Positions 1 to 9,509 of a stretch of 64,000 bases of DNA are shown piece by piece (the stretch's first letter is position 1; each line of letters starts with the position of its first letter). The notes beneath the pieces are model-generated. The model was not told the origin of the DNA, searched no databases, and saw only the letters and a list, made by a program, of their open reading frames with translations. Both the position numbers and the translations under genes were made by a program. Source of the DNA: Pseudisothecium myosuroides (lineage: Eukaryota > Streptophyta > Bryopsida > Hypnales > Lembophyllaceae). The DNA lies in contig OX637292.1 of assembly GCA_951799445.1 (NCBI GenBank), positions 13,829,296 through 13,893,295 on the forward strand, written 5' to 3'.

Positions 1-46
1 CACTTTGATGTAGGGTTTCTAATTGTCCAGGAAATCGTCATTGTAG

Positions 47-3000
47 GTGACAACGATGTATAAGGGATATGGGTCCATTCGAAAGAAGCCAGAAATCCAT
101 GGAATTCCATTGAAGCGGAAGCCCTTGGAAACCGACAAAGGAATGGATGCTGTCATGGACAAGTGTCCCCTTGTGGGAGACACCACAACGGTGAACGGTG
201 TTCCAGTGCCCTGGTGGAAAGCTCCTGATGTGCATTGGTACATCATTGGTGGTCAGCATACCGTTACAGCATGCCTCGAACTCGCCAAGAACTTCCCCGA
301 TGGCTCGGACGCAAAGAAGGATCTTCTGGAATTTGAAGTCATTCCGGTTTGGGCGGAAGACGCGGACACTCTCGTCAGGGTTTCAAACGCCTTGAACTTG
401 AACATCGCGGAGAAGGTGGCCAAGGAGACGTTCCGATCTTGTGCGGAAATGGGGAGACCGGCATGGGTGAAGGCGGGATGTCCGGAGCCACATCGCGGGG
501 GTGGAAAACCGTCAACTGCGTTTGAGGTAGGCACTTCCGCTCAGCGTTCATTCTGATCATCGTATACGTAATGTGTGCACTAGTTCAAGACCTGCTTCTC
601 AGTCGGCTGCCAGCCGATACAGATTCTCTTACAATTTCATGTTGTGAGTTGTGAGTCGTCTGTGTCTCTCAGCTGCCAGCCGATAGATCAGCCCGAGGTT
701 CTGAATGTTGAGGACTTGCACTTCCGCAGGCAGCGAAGCTGAAGGTGATGGCGCACTTCGTGGAGGAGAAAGTGTCATCGAAGCTGCCCCTCATCTTCAT
801 CAAGGAGAACACCTGGGAACTGTGGACGGAGGTGTTCGACGCGTGGGAGAATGGAGAGCTCATTGGAGATGACGGGACTCTTCCGATACAACTCGTCAAT
901 CGGAAGCCGCTCACGCACATCACAAAGACGGATCTCACGCCGACTCTGGGGCTGCGTGATTCAGACCTCTGCGAACTGGCGGACGAGATTGTGGCCCTTT
1001 GCGTCAGCATCAAGAACACAGCCAAGGCAAGGGGCTCGGGAGTGATCACCCTGTACGACTGGTGCAAGGACAAAAAGCTGGACAGGGTGGTCATGAACGA
1101 GATCATGTGGCTCCGCGAGAAGTTTCCCCTCCCGTGTAAGGATGCGACCTGGGTGCCCTACTCAGACGAGGCATGGCAGAAACTCGCGGACAAGGAGGGG
1201 TACTCTCCGGGTGTCGTCAGAAACGTCTGGAAGGATGTCAAGAAGGTCACGGAGGGGAACACATGGCTGAACGGACGCGTCAACCCCATGAACCCGACCA
1301 CGGATAAGTCCACGGACGGAAAGGCGCCGGGGGTATTCTACACGACATTGACGAAGTACTCCACGGTTGCGGTTCCACAGGAGAACGTCGCAGGGAGTAG
1401 TTCAAACCTCAAGTATGAATGTCGCCTGGGACAGAACATCGACGACGTCCTGGATTCACTTCGGGAAAGCGCGGAGACAGACGGGCTGCAACCTACGGAC
1501 AAGAAGTTCTTTGTGCTCTTCGGGTATGCAAACGACGGGATTCCGTTGGGGATTAATAAGAGCGATTTCCAGGCCATCGCCAGATACGTCGAAATTCCCG
1601 GGGAGGAGGAAGGCCCGAACAACCCAGCACGCGATGGATATATTCCCCTCCCCATGCTCTTCATTGGGGGATCACGCTTCCGAGATTCGGTTGCATTGGC
1701 GTTGTTATCGTCATCGTCATCGTGGTACTTTCATACGGTCTATTACCAGCCATCTCCGCGGGGAGGCTTTAGGAGAGAAGAGATCGAGCCCAAGCCACTC
1801 GTCACACTCTCTCTCACCTTCCCCAAGCCAGATGACGGAGCGGAGCTATTTGGAGTCTTTAAGAGGATCACCGGGATCAACAAGCAGCTCGACTGGTATC
1901 AAGTGGATGTGGACGGGGAGGTCGACTGGAACGGAGGAATGTGTGGAGTGGGACATGGACTCCTAGAACGCTTGATGAAGCCCACGCTCAAGTCCAAGGA
2001 CGCTATCGTCATCAACGTCTGGGGAGGTGGAAACGTTACAGAGATCGCTCTGGTAAGATTTCTGGAACTCCATTTTCTTTGACTCTCACTCTGTCGGCTG
2101 CCAGCCGATACATCAAGTTACTAACTCCAAGTCATTGTTCACGTAGAGGAATGGCCGCTCTGTGCTGGAGTTCGTTCTAGAGGAGGAAGGACTGGCAAAA
2201 GCGAACGAGCGAGTCAAGGGAATGAACCTGGTCTCTGCCGCATATGTGGTACCCCCCACACGGCCGCTCATGATACGCGACACCGAGGAAGGTGGAGAGT
2301 CAGACGTCGAAGTTGTGGTACCCAATCCACCGGAAGGACGTCCCTCAACTTCCAGGGCAAATCGGACGACGTCGACGGAACGACAGCCGGAGACGCAACT
2401 GCCGCAAAGGAGAATGAAGGGGACACCGGATTCCGCGGTTCATTATGGAACCTCATCCCCTCGGACTCCAACTGCAGCTAACAGGTTGGCAACAGATCCT
2501 CATGGCGGACCATCAACCGCAGCGGACGCAATGGTGGTGGATTTGCATGCCATCCCCCAGTCCGAGGAAATTGTCAGGGGCGGAACAGCACCTGTGGACG
2601 TTCTCGCGTCGGACCGAACACCGCAATCCGGGGAAATGCTCATCGCGATGGGGAGGCCTGCCACAGCGCAGGATGTCGCTATCGGCGGCCAGCGGATACA
2701 GGGAACCAACTCACAGGGTGAGCCGCGACGCGGAAGGAGCAAAGCAACTGGAGGTGGAAAAACTTCAAAGGCAGTGGACTCGCGGCTCTCGGGACCCTCC
2801 AAGGATAAACGGGTAAGGGATATTGGAGACGCAGAAGGGGGAGCCGAATCAAATGTCGGGCAGGAGATGGACTTCCCGAACGAACAGATGTCGCCCAGTC
2901 CAGCATCTAAGCGGACGCGAGTTAGAGGTTTGTAGGCGATAGACATGCTGGGGCCAAGGGGGGGTATCACTACACTAGGTCTTGTAATGTTAGTTCTGCA

Positions 3001-4014
3001 TGGCACGGACTTGTTGCTCCTAACTCGTCTATCGTAGCCTCTATCGATGCAGACTAGGATGTGGGTAGCATGTCGGCTGCCAGCCGATACATTCTAATGC
3101 TACTCTCATGTTGCTCTGGAAGTGCATCTCATGGTATGTGGATTTCATCTTGCATTGCAGATTATCACACTCATCATTCTGAGCCCTCTGAGGACAAAGT
3201 GTCCGAAGGCGGGGACGAATGTAACCAGCCGGATCTCGATACGAGAGAAAAGGCAAAGGTCGTGGACACGCCAGCGGTGGCGTCTCACAAGTTGTTCTTG
3301 TTCCTAGAGGTCCAGGGAACACTGATGTATTATGAGCCGCTCATTCTCAAGGCGGCCACTATGCAGCAGAGGTCGACCGTTAGAGAGAGGCCAGGAATTA
3401 GGGAATTCTTGCAGTTTTGTATGAGGCAGGACATTGTCATTGTCTACTGGTCGTATTTGCCCTTGGCTCAACTCAATGCGCGGATGCATAATATGAGGTG
3501 GGCGGTGTCGGAGATCCCGGAAAATTACATTGCCTTCGGACAGCAAATGTGTGACGAGAGTGCGTATAGGGATCCAGCCACTCCTGGGAAACCCATCTAC
3601 CTAAAACGTCTCGCACGGATCATATCGTCCGTGCCGGATCTTAGGCAGAATGGAGCCTCCCTTACAAACTCATTGATCGTGGATCACGTGCCATACAGAA
3701 ACGTACTCAATGATCCATTCAATGCGGTTCATCCACCCGCTTGTACCCTATATTCGGAGAAACCCAAGAAAAATGCTAATCCACCGAAATTACCCTTTCT
3801 CCAGTCCACGATGATTCCGTTCATCGAGAACTTCCTGGCCTCGGGACTATCGGTCCCGGAATTCTGTTGGGAAAACGCTCGCATTGGGCTGCCGCGGTGC
3901 ATGCCGGGGTCACCCTTACACAAGCTCTACGTCCAGGTGACACCGGAGTGCCAGAAGGGATTTGAGGGGCCGAACACAGAGGTGGGAACTCTCGTCTTGG
4001 GAGGCACCAGCTGA
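47..4014 (+). CDS. ParB/Srx-like and degenerate FCP1-like fusion protein, 5' partial
   Basis: Four exons join in one frame: 47-526, 730-2052, 2147-2927 and 3161-4014 (TGA). Introns 527-729, 2053-2146 and 2928-3160 are GT-AG with phases 0, 0 and 1. The visible part encodes about 1,145 residues. The first exon follows a splice acceptor (ttgtag) with no clear start, so upstream exons lie outside the window. Near residue 65 it has WYIIGGQHTV, then FEVIPVW and a SNALNLNI segment; this is the pattern of the ParB/sulfiredoxin-like fold (IIDGHRR..A, then vpV, then N-rich helix). A charged, Ser/Pro/Gly-rich linker in exon 3 separates it from exon 4, which reads as an FCP1/SCP-type HAD domain: LFLEVQGTLMYY, VIVYWSYLPLAQLNARM, LIVDHVPYRNVLND. 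Family knowledge says the first motif should be DxDxT; here it is EVQGT, so catalysis is doubtful. Coding GC is much higher than the surroundings. Function is unknown; it may be a domesticated or mobile-element gene. Confidence 0.72.
602..620. repeat. Palindrome copy 1, intron 1
   Basis: Core TCGGCTGCCAGCCGA at 603-617, a perfect odd palindrome with 7-bp arms around a central C, followed by TAC. It lies 110 bp before the 3' splice site of intron 1. Confidence 0.85.
669..683. repeat. Palindrome copy 2, intron 1
   Basis: TCAGCTGCCAGCCGA, one substitution from the consensus core. This second copy in intron 1 is about 46 bp upstream of the 3' splice site. Confidence 0.75.
2094..2108. repeat. Palindrome copy 3, intron 2
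   Basis: Perfect core TCGGCTGCCAGCCGA inside the 94-bp intron 2, ending 38 bp before the acceptor AG. It makes up about one sixth of this very short intron. Confidence 0.85.
2682..2696. repeat. Degenerate palindrome copy 4, inside coding exon 3
   Basis: TCGGCGGCCAGCGGA, two substitutions from the core, still flanked by the ATAC seen after other copies. It is translated in frame as part of AIGGQRIQG in the linker between the ParB-like and FCP1-like parts. It could be chance, but the flanking bases match too. Confidence 0.5.
3073..3087. repeat. Palindrome copy 5, intron 3
   Basis: Perfect core TCGGCTGCCAGCCGA with left TG and right TAC flanks, 73 bp before the 3' splice site of intron 3. With copies 1-3 it means every visible intron of the gene carries the motif. 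Confidence 0.85.
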
Positions 4015-4053
4015 GGACGACTGGTACTGACACACAAGGAGGCGCGAAATGTA

Positions 4054-4068
4054 TCGGCGGCCAGTCGA
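4054..4068. repeat. Degenerate palindrome copy 6, 3' of the gene
   Basis: TCGGCGGCCAGTCGA, followed by CATAGATGTA, which resembles the CATAGATGCACATG after copy 8. It lies 40 bp after the stop codon of the fusion gene. Confidence 0.65.
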
Positions 4069-4225
4069 CATAGATGTAGATTGTTGTATATAGGCTCTGG
4101 ATGTTGGTGGACACTTATTTCTTTTGTATAGCATTTGTAATCATTATTTGGATTAATAATCACCTGTAATTAAGAAATTACAGGACACGTATCCGGATTC
4201 ATGAACGGGATACAGGCGCGCTATA

Positions 4226-4244
4226 TGTCGGCTGCCAGCCGACA
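4226..4244. repeat. Palindrome copy 7, extended form
   Basis: TGTCGGCTGCCAGCCGACA, perfect with 9-bp arms around a central C, the longest form of the motif. It stands in the first half of hairpin unit R1. Confidence 0.85.
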
Positions 4245-4556
4245 CTGTAGTCCATTTATGTATATAGGCGGGCAACTGACATGGAGAATTCGGGCACGGA
4301 CACTATAAGCAAGTTCCTCTGGATGTTGCAGGCGCAGGCGCTGAATCGCCACTGCGCAGCCTCTGCTACACGTAATGAAGCGCTCTCGCAGACAGGTCTC
4401 GAACCTACGCGAGATCACGTCACTACGTGTAACAGAGGTTGTGCAGTGGAGGTACAACGCTTACGTCCAAACATTGGACGAACGTGCTTACAGGGTTGTG
4501 CAATCAACGGAGACTCGGAGGAGGCAGTGGAGCACGGAACGTCTACGCGCGCACGG

Positions 4557-4575
4557 TGTCGGCTGCCAGCCGACA
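4557..4575. repeat. Palindrome copy 8, extended form
   Basis: TGTCGGCTGCCAGCCGACA, identical to copy 7, placed at the end of unit R1 so that the R1 hairpin is bracketed by two identical palindromes 331 bp apart. Confidence 0.85.
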
Positions 4576-5139
4576 TAGATGCACATGTAGGCATTTAGGA
4601 GGGATATATAGATGGACACCTTTTCTCTATCAGAGACATTTGTAACCATCATTTTGATGTAGAATCAACTGTAATAAAGGGAATTCAGGACGCACATCCG
4701 GATTCAAGACATGGATGTCAGGCGCGCTCGGACCGTTCGAATGCTTCCTTCTAAAGTTGAATCGTTCGGGCACGGATACTGTGAGCGAGTTCCCGGGGAG
4801 GATGCAGGCACAGGTGATGAATCTCCACGCAGCAATTTGTGCTATACATAATGAAAGGGTTCCGCAGACGGATGTACTACGCGGGATATTTTCGAAATCA
4901 GGTGGAATCCGGTCACTGTGTATAGCACAGATTGTTCGGTGGAGGTACACCGCCTGCGCCTCAAACAGCCAAAGGAACTTGCTTACAGGATTCGGTACGA
5001 AACGAGGACTCGCGGAGGATGCTTTCGAACGCGTCGATAGCGTCAGACGGACGGACATGTCAACTTTTTATTCATATCATACGTCTGGAGTCAAGGAGTG
5101 CTGCTTGGGGTTCAGATTGATTTTCGGTTCACGCAAATA

Positions 5140-5158
5140 TGTCGGCTGCCGGCCGACA
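5140..5158. repeat. Palindrome copy 9
   Basis: TGTCGGCTGCCGGCCGACA. One base of the right arm is changed relative to copies 7 and 8. It stands at the end of unit R2 in the position copy 8 has in R1, also followed by CAT.AGATG-like sequence. Confidence 0.8.
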
Positions 5159-5417
5159 TCAGATGTGCATGCCTTGTGTGCTCTTCAATCCTGTCAACTA
5201 TTATTGGGGCGTCTCGTTACTGGTCTCATGTGGGATCTGACGGGTATAAAATACTCATTGTCGCAATGGGATTTCAAGTGGGACACGCAGGGGGGCTTCA
5301 AAAGGGTCAATGCAGGTAGGAAGGCCATGGTTGACGCACGGGATTCTCATACATGTCATAGAAATGGTAGCAGTTGTTTGGTGGGGGGAGGTATGCGGAA
5401 ATTACCTACGGGGATGG

Positions 5418-5440
5418 AGATGTTCTGGTACAGAACATCT
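5418..5440. repeat. 10-bp inverted repeat with 3-nt spacer
   Basis: AGATGTTCTG, spacer GTA, CAGAACATCT: a perfect palindrome unrelated in sequence to the TCGGCTG family, directly abutting the larger hairpin at 5440-5531. Confidence 0.8.
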
Positions 5441-5531
5441 GTGGTATCGGCTGACGGCCGACATCTTTCGAATGGGTAGAAATGGATCGGAATCGTATTT
5501 CGAAGGATGTCGGCCGTCAGCCGATACCACA
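5440..5531. repeat. 33-bp-arm hairpin built from two palindrome copies
   Basis: Left arm 5440-5472 and right arm 5499-5531 pair over 33 bp with one mismatch, around a 26-nt loop. Each arm contains a TCGGCTGACGGCCGA-type palindrome (cores 5447-5461 and 5510-5524), so the copies lie in opposite orientation. The arms start and end in TGTGGTATC / GATACCACA. Confidence 0.85.
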
Positions 5532-5661
5532 ATAGCAATGCTCACTTCACATGATTCACTGTCGTTATCTACTCTTGCTTCAATTCAACATGCACTGACC
5601 TCGTCGCGTTTCAGGATTATAGGAATTCCGAATGAGGGGCTAATGGAGTTCAGTTCAGTTA

Positions 5662-5676
5662 TCGGCTGACAGCTGA
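5662..5676. repeat. Palindrome copy 12, degenerate
   Basis: TCGGCTGACAGCTGA followed by TAC. The central base matches the ACG/GAC variant seen in the 5440-5531 hairpin. Confidence 0.65.
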
Positions 5677-5941
5677 TACTTATTATACAGGCTACTTAGC
5701 TGATTTCTTTCATTCAATTGGCACGAACAAAAATACCGGATTGCCTAGCGAATATTCCCTCCACCCGGAAATGATTCTCTACAATTATAATGTTTTGGTC
5801 ACACTATTTCATTGAGGGAATTCTGGAACCATGCATTTGCTATGGTCATGTCACTCCATTTGCTAGGCGTGTTTTCTTCAAGTCTGCTGCGTTCAGTTAC
5901 GTTCAATGACATTGGAAGTCAGAATTCGGGATTCGGCTGTT

Positions 5942-5956
5942 TCGGCTGCCGGCCGA
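5942..5956. repeat. Palindrome copy 13, last copy
   Basis: TCGGCTGCCGGCCGA, preceded by an extra half site (ATTCGGCTGT). About 40 bp further on, the sequence turns abruptly AT-rich, so the motif family and the GC-richer block end together. Confidence 0.75.
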
Positions 5957-5994
5957 GTGATTTCTGGACTGTGGATTTGTCCAGAATTAGTTAA

Positions 5995-7690
5995 ATATGA
6001 GATTATAGGATAGCTTTTTTAAAAATTGCATCAAATAAAAAGGACCAAAAAGTTAGGTGACGACCAAATTAAATAAAAAAAGATGTAGAAAATTTTGAAT
6101 TGCATATTTATTAACAAGAAACTTCACAATATATATATAAAATTGAAACATTTATGCATAAATTTCAAAAATCCATACAAAAGGTTCCTTCCAAATAAAA
6201 TTAAAATTCATTCATAGTGTTTTATTTATAATAAAAAAAATTAATTTTTGTTAAAAAGACCCCATGTTGGGTAGCTTGTCCTACAATACATGTATTAAAA
6301 AAATTCATACAATTAGATTTTTAAGGTGATTGCAAGAAACACCTGTACTATTTGTTGTACTTTGTAACAACACTTATGATTTTTTCTGGAGAACTTTAAA
6401 ATTAGATTTATTTATTTTTTTAAATGTGCATAATTTATATATCTTTAAGATAAAGTTAACCAAAAGAAAAACCTAGGAAAATTTTCTAAGTCGGAGAACT
6501 AGAAAAGAGCCAATAAAAACTAAAGAAAATAGATATAATTGTGATGTTTTAATTAGTTAATAATATGAAAAAAAATTAATAAAAAAAATAAAAATTGTGC
6601 ATTTGTAACAACTTTATGAAGATGGTCATTTACTAAAAGAACCTTAAAAAGTATATTTTATATGTTTCAAAATGCAAGCTAAATGAAGCTCACTTTGTGG
6701 ACTTTTACACCACATTAAATGATGTATTTTTAAAATTCCTTTCTACAATAGCTACAAGTCTATTAGAAGACCATCTCCTCCAAATTCGTTTTTATGGGCA
6801 CAAAATAGTACTAAACCCCTCCAAATAGGCATTTGTGATATATAATTGGGGTCTTGGGGGCTGTTTTTGGTTAGTAAACCATTTTTGAAAATAGCAAAAA
6901 AATTAGGCAAGGTTTATAATAGTCATAAATACCTTATCTATAAATCTCGAGTCATTTGGAGCCAGAATGCAAAAGCTATGGGCCTAAGGCCAAAAAACAA
7001 AAAAAAATGCAGGATGTGGCGGAAAATAGGATAGGTGCTTTTTACAATCATCCTTTAATGTTATTTTTTCCCTCAAAAAAATTCATTTCATACATATAAT
7101 CACATTTTTGGATTCCTTGTGAAAAGGGCTATAAGAGTATTTTACATTAAAACAAATTAAATCCATTGAGATTGGACTAAAATGCATTATAAGTGATTAT
7201 AATTGAGGCCATATCATATGGGAGTCGCGTGTCCAAGCTTCAATCTTGGCTATAAAATTGAGATGAAATTATGAAATCAAGTTCATTGAACAAGTTTTTT
7301 CTTGAGAAACTTTAACAATTATTAATAAGAAGTGTGTGAGATATGATGCTCTTGAACTTATTTCTCTACATATCGTTATCAATCCAAAGGTACTACATAC
7401 AATATTTTCATCAAAGCATGAGCATAAGATTATTCTACCTTTACAGTTTTGAGTTATTGTCATAGCCTATATATACTAGATCCCTTCAACATGCACCTCC
7501 ACCCAACCCATTTCAAATAATGGGCTTGCTAGGGGTATGAAATATTAAAATTAAAAAATCCAACAACATGATGGTGAGTTTAACTAGGTTGGATTTGGAT
7601 ATAGACCCATTTGTACAAATATTGATATGTACTCCGTATATGATATGTATATGGTTGTTGACAATGATGTGGATAATCCTTTTTCTTTTG
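5995..7690. mobile_element. AT-rich dispersed element E, longest copy
   Basis: A long AT-rich segment that recurs in pieces elsewhere: 5999-6310 matches 11413-11690, 7060-7245 matches 11707-11900, 7245-7410 matches 14065-14420, and 7380-7690 matches 15210-15510 and partly 45280-45520. The internal part 6330-7060 is absent from the second copy. No reading frame longer than about 60 codons and no reverse transcriptase or transposase motif is visible, so it is a decayed or non-autonomous element, or simply duplicated intergenic DNA. Confidence 0.6.
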
Positions 7691-9280
7691 TTAACCCCTA
7701 AATGCCCAACGCTTTTTTTGAGCTTCTAGGAATTTGCTCTAAATTGAACAAAAAGTCAACATTTTGATAAGTAGCATCAATTTTTTTTGGAATTGTTACC
7801 ATACAAATTCAATCTAAACATATTAGAGATCACATCGGAAAAAAAACCCACCTCAATATCACTTATGGATTGAAAGATTATAATGTTTGATCATGAGGGT
7901 GTTAAAACTAAGAAATTTTTTATATCCTTTTTTCACAAGTCAAATCTAGAAATTTGGTCACCAAAAAAATATGAGGTTAAAGGGCCTAACATGCATAACC
8001 CCAATCAATTTATGGCTTCTCAAAATCTACTCTACAATTTTCTTAAATGAATTTCTATTGTGATTTTTTCTCCAAGATCTAGTGTAGTTGAAGCTCATTT
8101 CCAAGAGCCCTCAACACTACGGAAAATCAGGATTGCAATGGGTACCCATGCACAAAAGCTTGAATAGAAAAAATGAAAAATCATATTAACCCCTAAAGGA
8201 CCAAGGCCTTTTTTCTACCAAAAAACACTCAAAACTGCCATATCTATAGCAAAGTGTAAAAAAAATTGAATTTTTTTTTCCAAATCTAACCATAGGATCT
8301 TACACCTAACTACTATGAGAGTGCGTGGAAAAAATTTCAAATTTTTTGACCACACAGATTGCAAGATATCTGCGTTTAAAGTGGAAAAAACAAGTTTTTC
8401 AGCACATTGTGGGACTAGATTTTTTGATTTTGAAAATTTTTAACTTAAAATTTTTGCACTATAGAGTTTTGAGCTTCAAATCTTTATAATAGAGAATTGA
8501 GTTGAGAGTCTAGGGAAAAGAAAAAAATTCAAAAAAACTTAATTATCATTCTTAAAAAAATTGTTAAATAGAAGTAGGGATGAGATAGGAGGAAAATCTA
8601 AAATATTAATATATTTTAGATGGAATTAAATTGCACTAATCCCAATGGTGAGATTGTTCTAACAAGTAATTCAAACCATGCAAAAAAAAAATTTGAAAAA
8701 TTTGAAAAATTGCATTCAAAAATGAATCCTACAAGTTATTTTTTTCAAGAAGATGCTCTAACTGCCCGAAAAACAAGAATGTCCATAACTTTCTCATAAC
8801 ATATTAAAATGAAATGAATCAAAGCTTTCTAGATAGACAAAAATATAATTTGTGAGAAAAAATATATTAAAAAAAAAAATTCAAATTTTTGTCCATTTAT
8901 TTTTGGTTGCCCGGGCTGCCCGCCGTCCCCTCGTTCGAGCTTATTTGGTCATAACTTTTTTTCCCGAGCATCAATTGTGAAAAAAATTATATTCCCATGA
9001 AGTTAATAAGCTTTTCTACCTCCAAAAAAAGTTTCAAAAAATCAGGAGAAAATTTCAGCCTGTAAGTACCTGCCCGAAAACGCATTTGTCCCCTGAAGGG
9101 ACAACGGTCCTTTAGGGGTTAATTACTCATTTTCATAATCGAATTTTTGATGCTAAAATTAGACTTCAAAAATAATTTTACAAAAATATAAACTACTAAA
9201 ATTAGCAACTTGGTTAGGTTTACTTTAACTTCAAAGTATTGTCGACACTCAAATTGGGTGCCTTGGGCATTTAGGGGTTA
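7691..9280. mobile_element. TIR element A, copy 1, interrupted by element B
   Basis: Ends in TTAACCCCTAAATGCCCAA and its complement TTGGGCATTTAGGGGTTAA (one base off in the right copy). Flanking TA is consistent with a TA or TTA target. The duplicated locus near 15515-15530 (TTTTATTAACAACCTAAG) lacks the element and acts as an empty site against TTTTGTTAACCCC...GGGGTTAACTACCGAAG. There is no coding capacity, so it is a miniature inverted-repeat element. Other copies lie at 40470-41113 and 41179-42239. Confidence 0.75.
8186..9121. mobile_element. TIR element B, copy 1, nested in A
   Basis: About 936 bp bounded by TTAACCCCTAAAGGACCAAGG at the left and GGTCCTTTAGGGGTTAA at the right. It is inserted in element A at a point that is uninterrupted in the A copy at 40950. 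Inside is a short GC-rich patch (CCCGGGCTGCCCGCCG, about 8931) and the phrase GAGCTTATTTGGTCATAAC shared with the copy at 55538-56474. Non-coding. Confidence 0.75.
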
Positions 9281-9509
9281 ACTACCGAAGTTGATACTGT
9301 ACCGTTATTTCCACACGTAAGCTTAGGAGTTCGAACTCTTCATCTCTTCCCTTCGCGTAACCGCTTGACAGAGCTTGCCAGCGCTGAAACTGGTGCTCCG
9401 ACATCAATTGGCCGGAGAGAAGGCATCGATCGACGTCCATGTCGATGGCAACTGATTCCATGTCGTCGAGCGAATCAGCCCTAGGGAACAGATGAACGGC
9501 ACGCTTCAA

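Larger units (their letters stand above)
4120..5150. repeat. Two tandem ~0.5 kb repeats, each with a long imperfect hairpin
   Basis: Unit R1 (about 4120-4600) and unit R2 (about 4605-5150) share their order of blocks: TTGTAATCATTAT / TTGTAACCATCAT, then ACATCCGGATTCA-like, then CAGGCGCGCT, then a fold-back. In R1 the arms lie at about 4297-4383 and 4417-4500. In R2 they lie at about 4780-4855 and 4910-5000. Within the arms, the R1 pair reads CTCTGCTACACGTA against TACGTGTAACAGAG. The R2 pair reads TTGTGCTATACATA against TGTATAGCACAG. Substitutions between units are often matched on the opposite arm. Short reading frames crossing both units show no recognisable domain and I do not call them coding. 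Possibly a miniature inverted-repeat element or a hairpin RNA source. Confidence 0.65.
5159..5990. other. Gene-free tail of the palindrome block
   Basis: Apart from the hairpins and palindromes listed separately I see no gene here. Open frames at 5310-5669 run through palindromic sequence and show no domain, so they are treated as chance. Confidence 0.5.

Noticed and set aside
4281..5480. Reading frames through the hairpin repeats (4281-4598, 4715-5479) as genes
   Set aside because: They run through inverted repeats and palindromes, share residues only because the DNA is duplicated, and show no domain or splice logic.
9310..9345. GGAGTTCGAACTC near 9325 as a tRNA or pol III B box
   Set aside because: No cloverleaf can be drawn around it, and the duplicated copy at 15575 has changed it.
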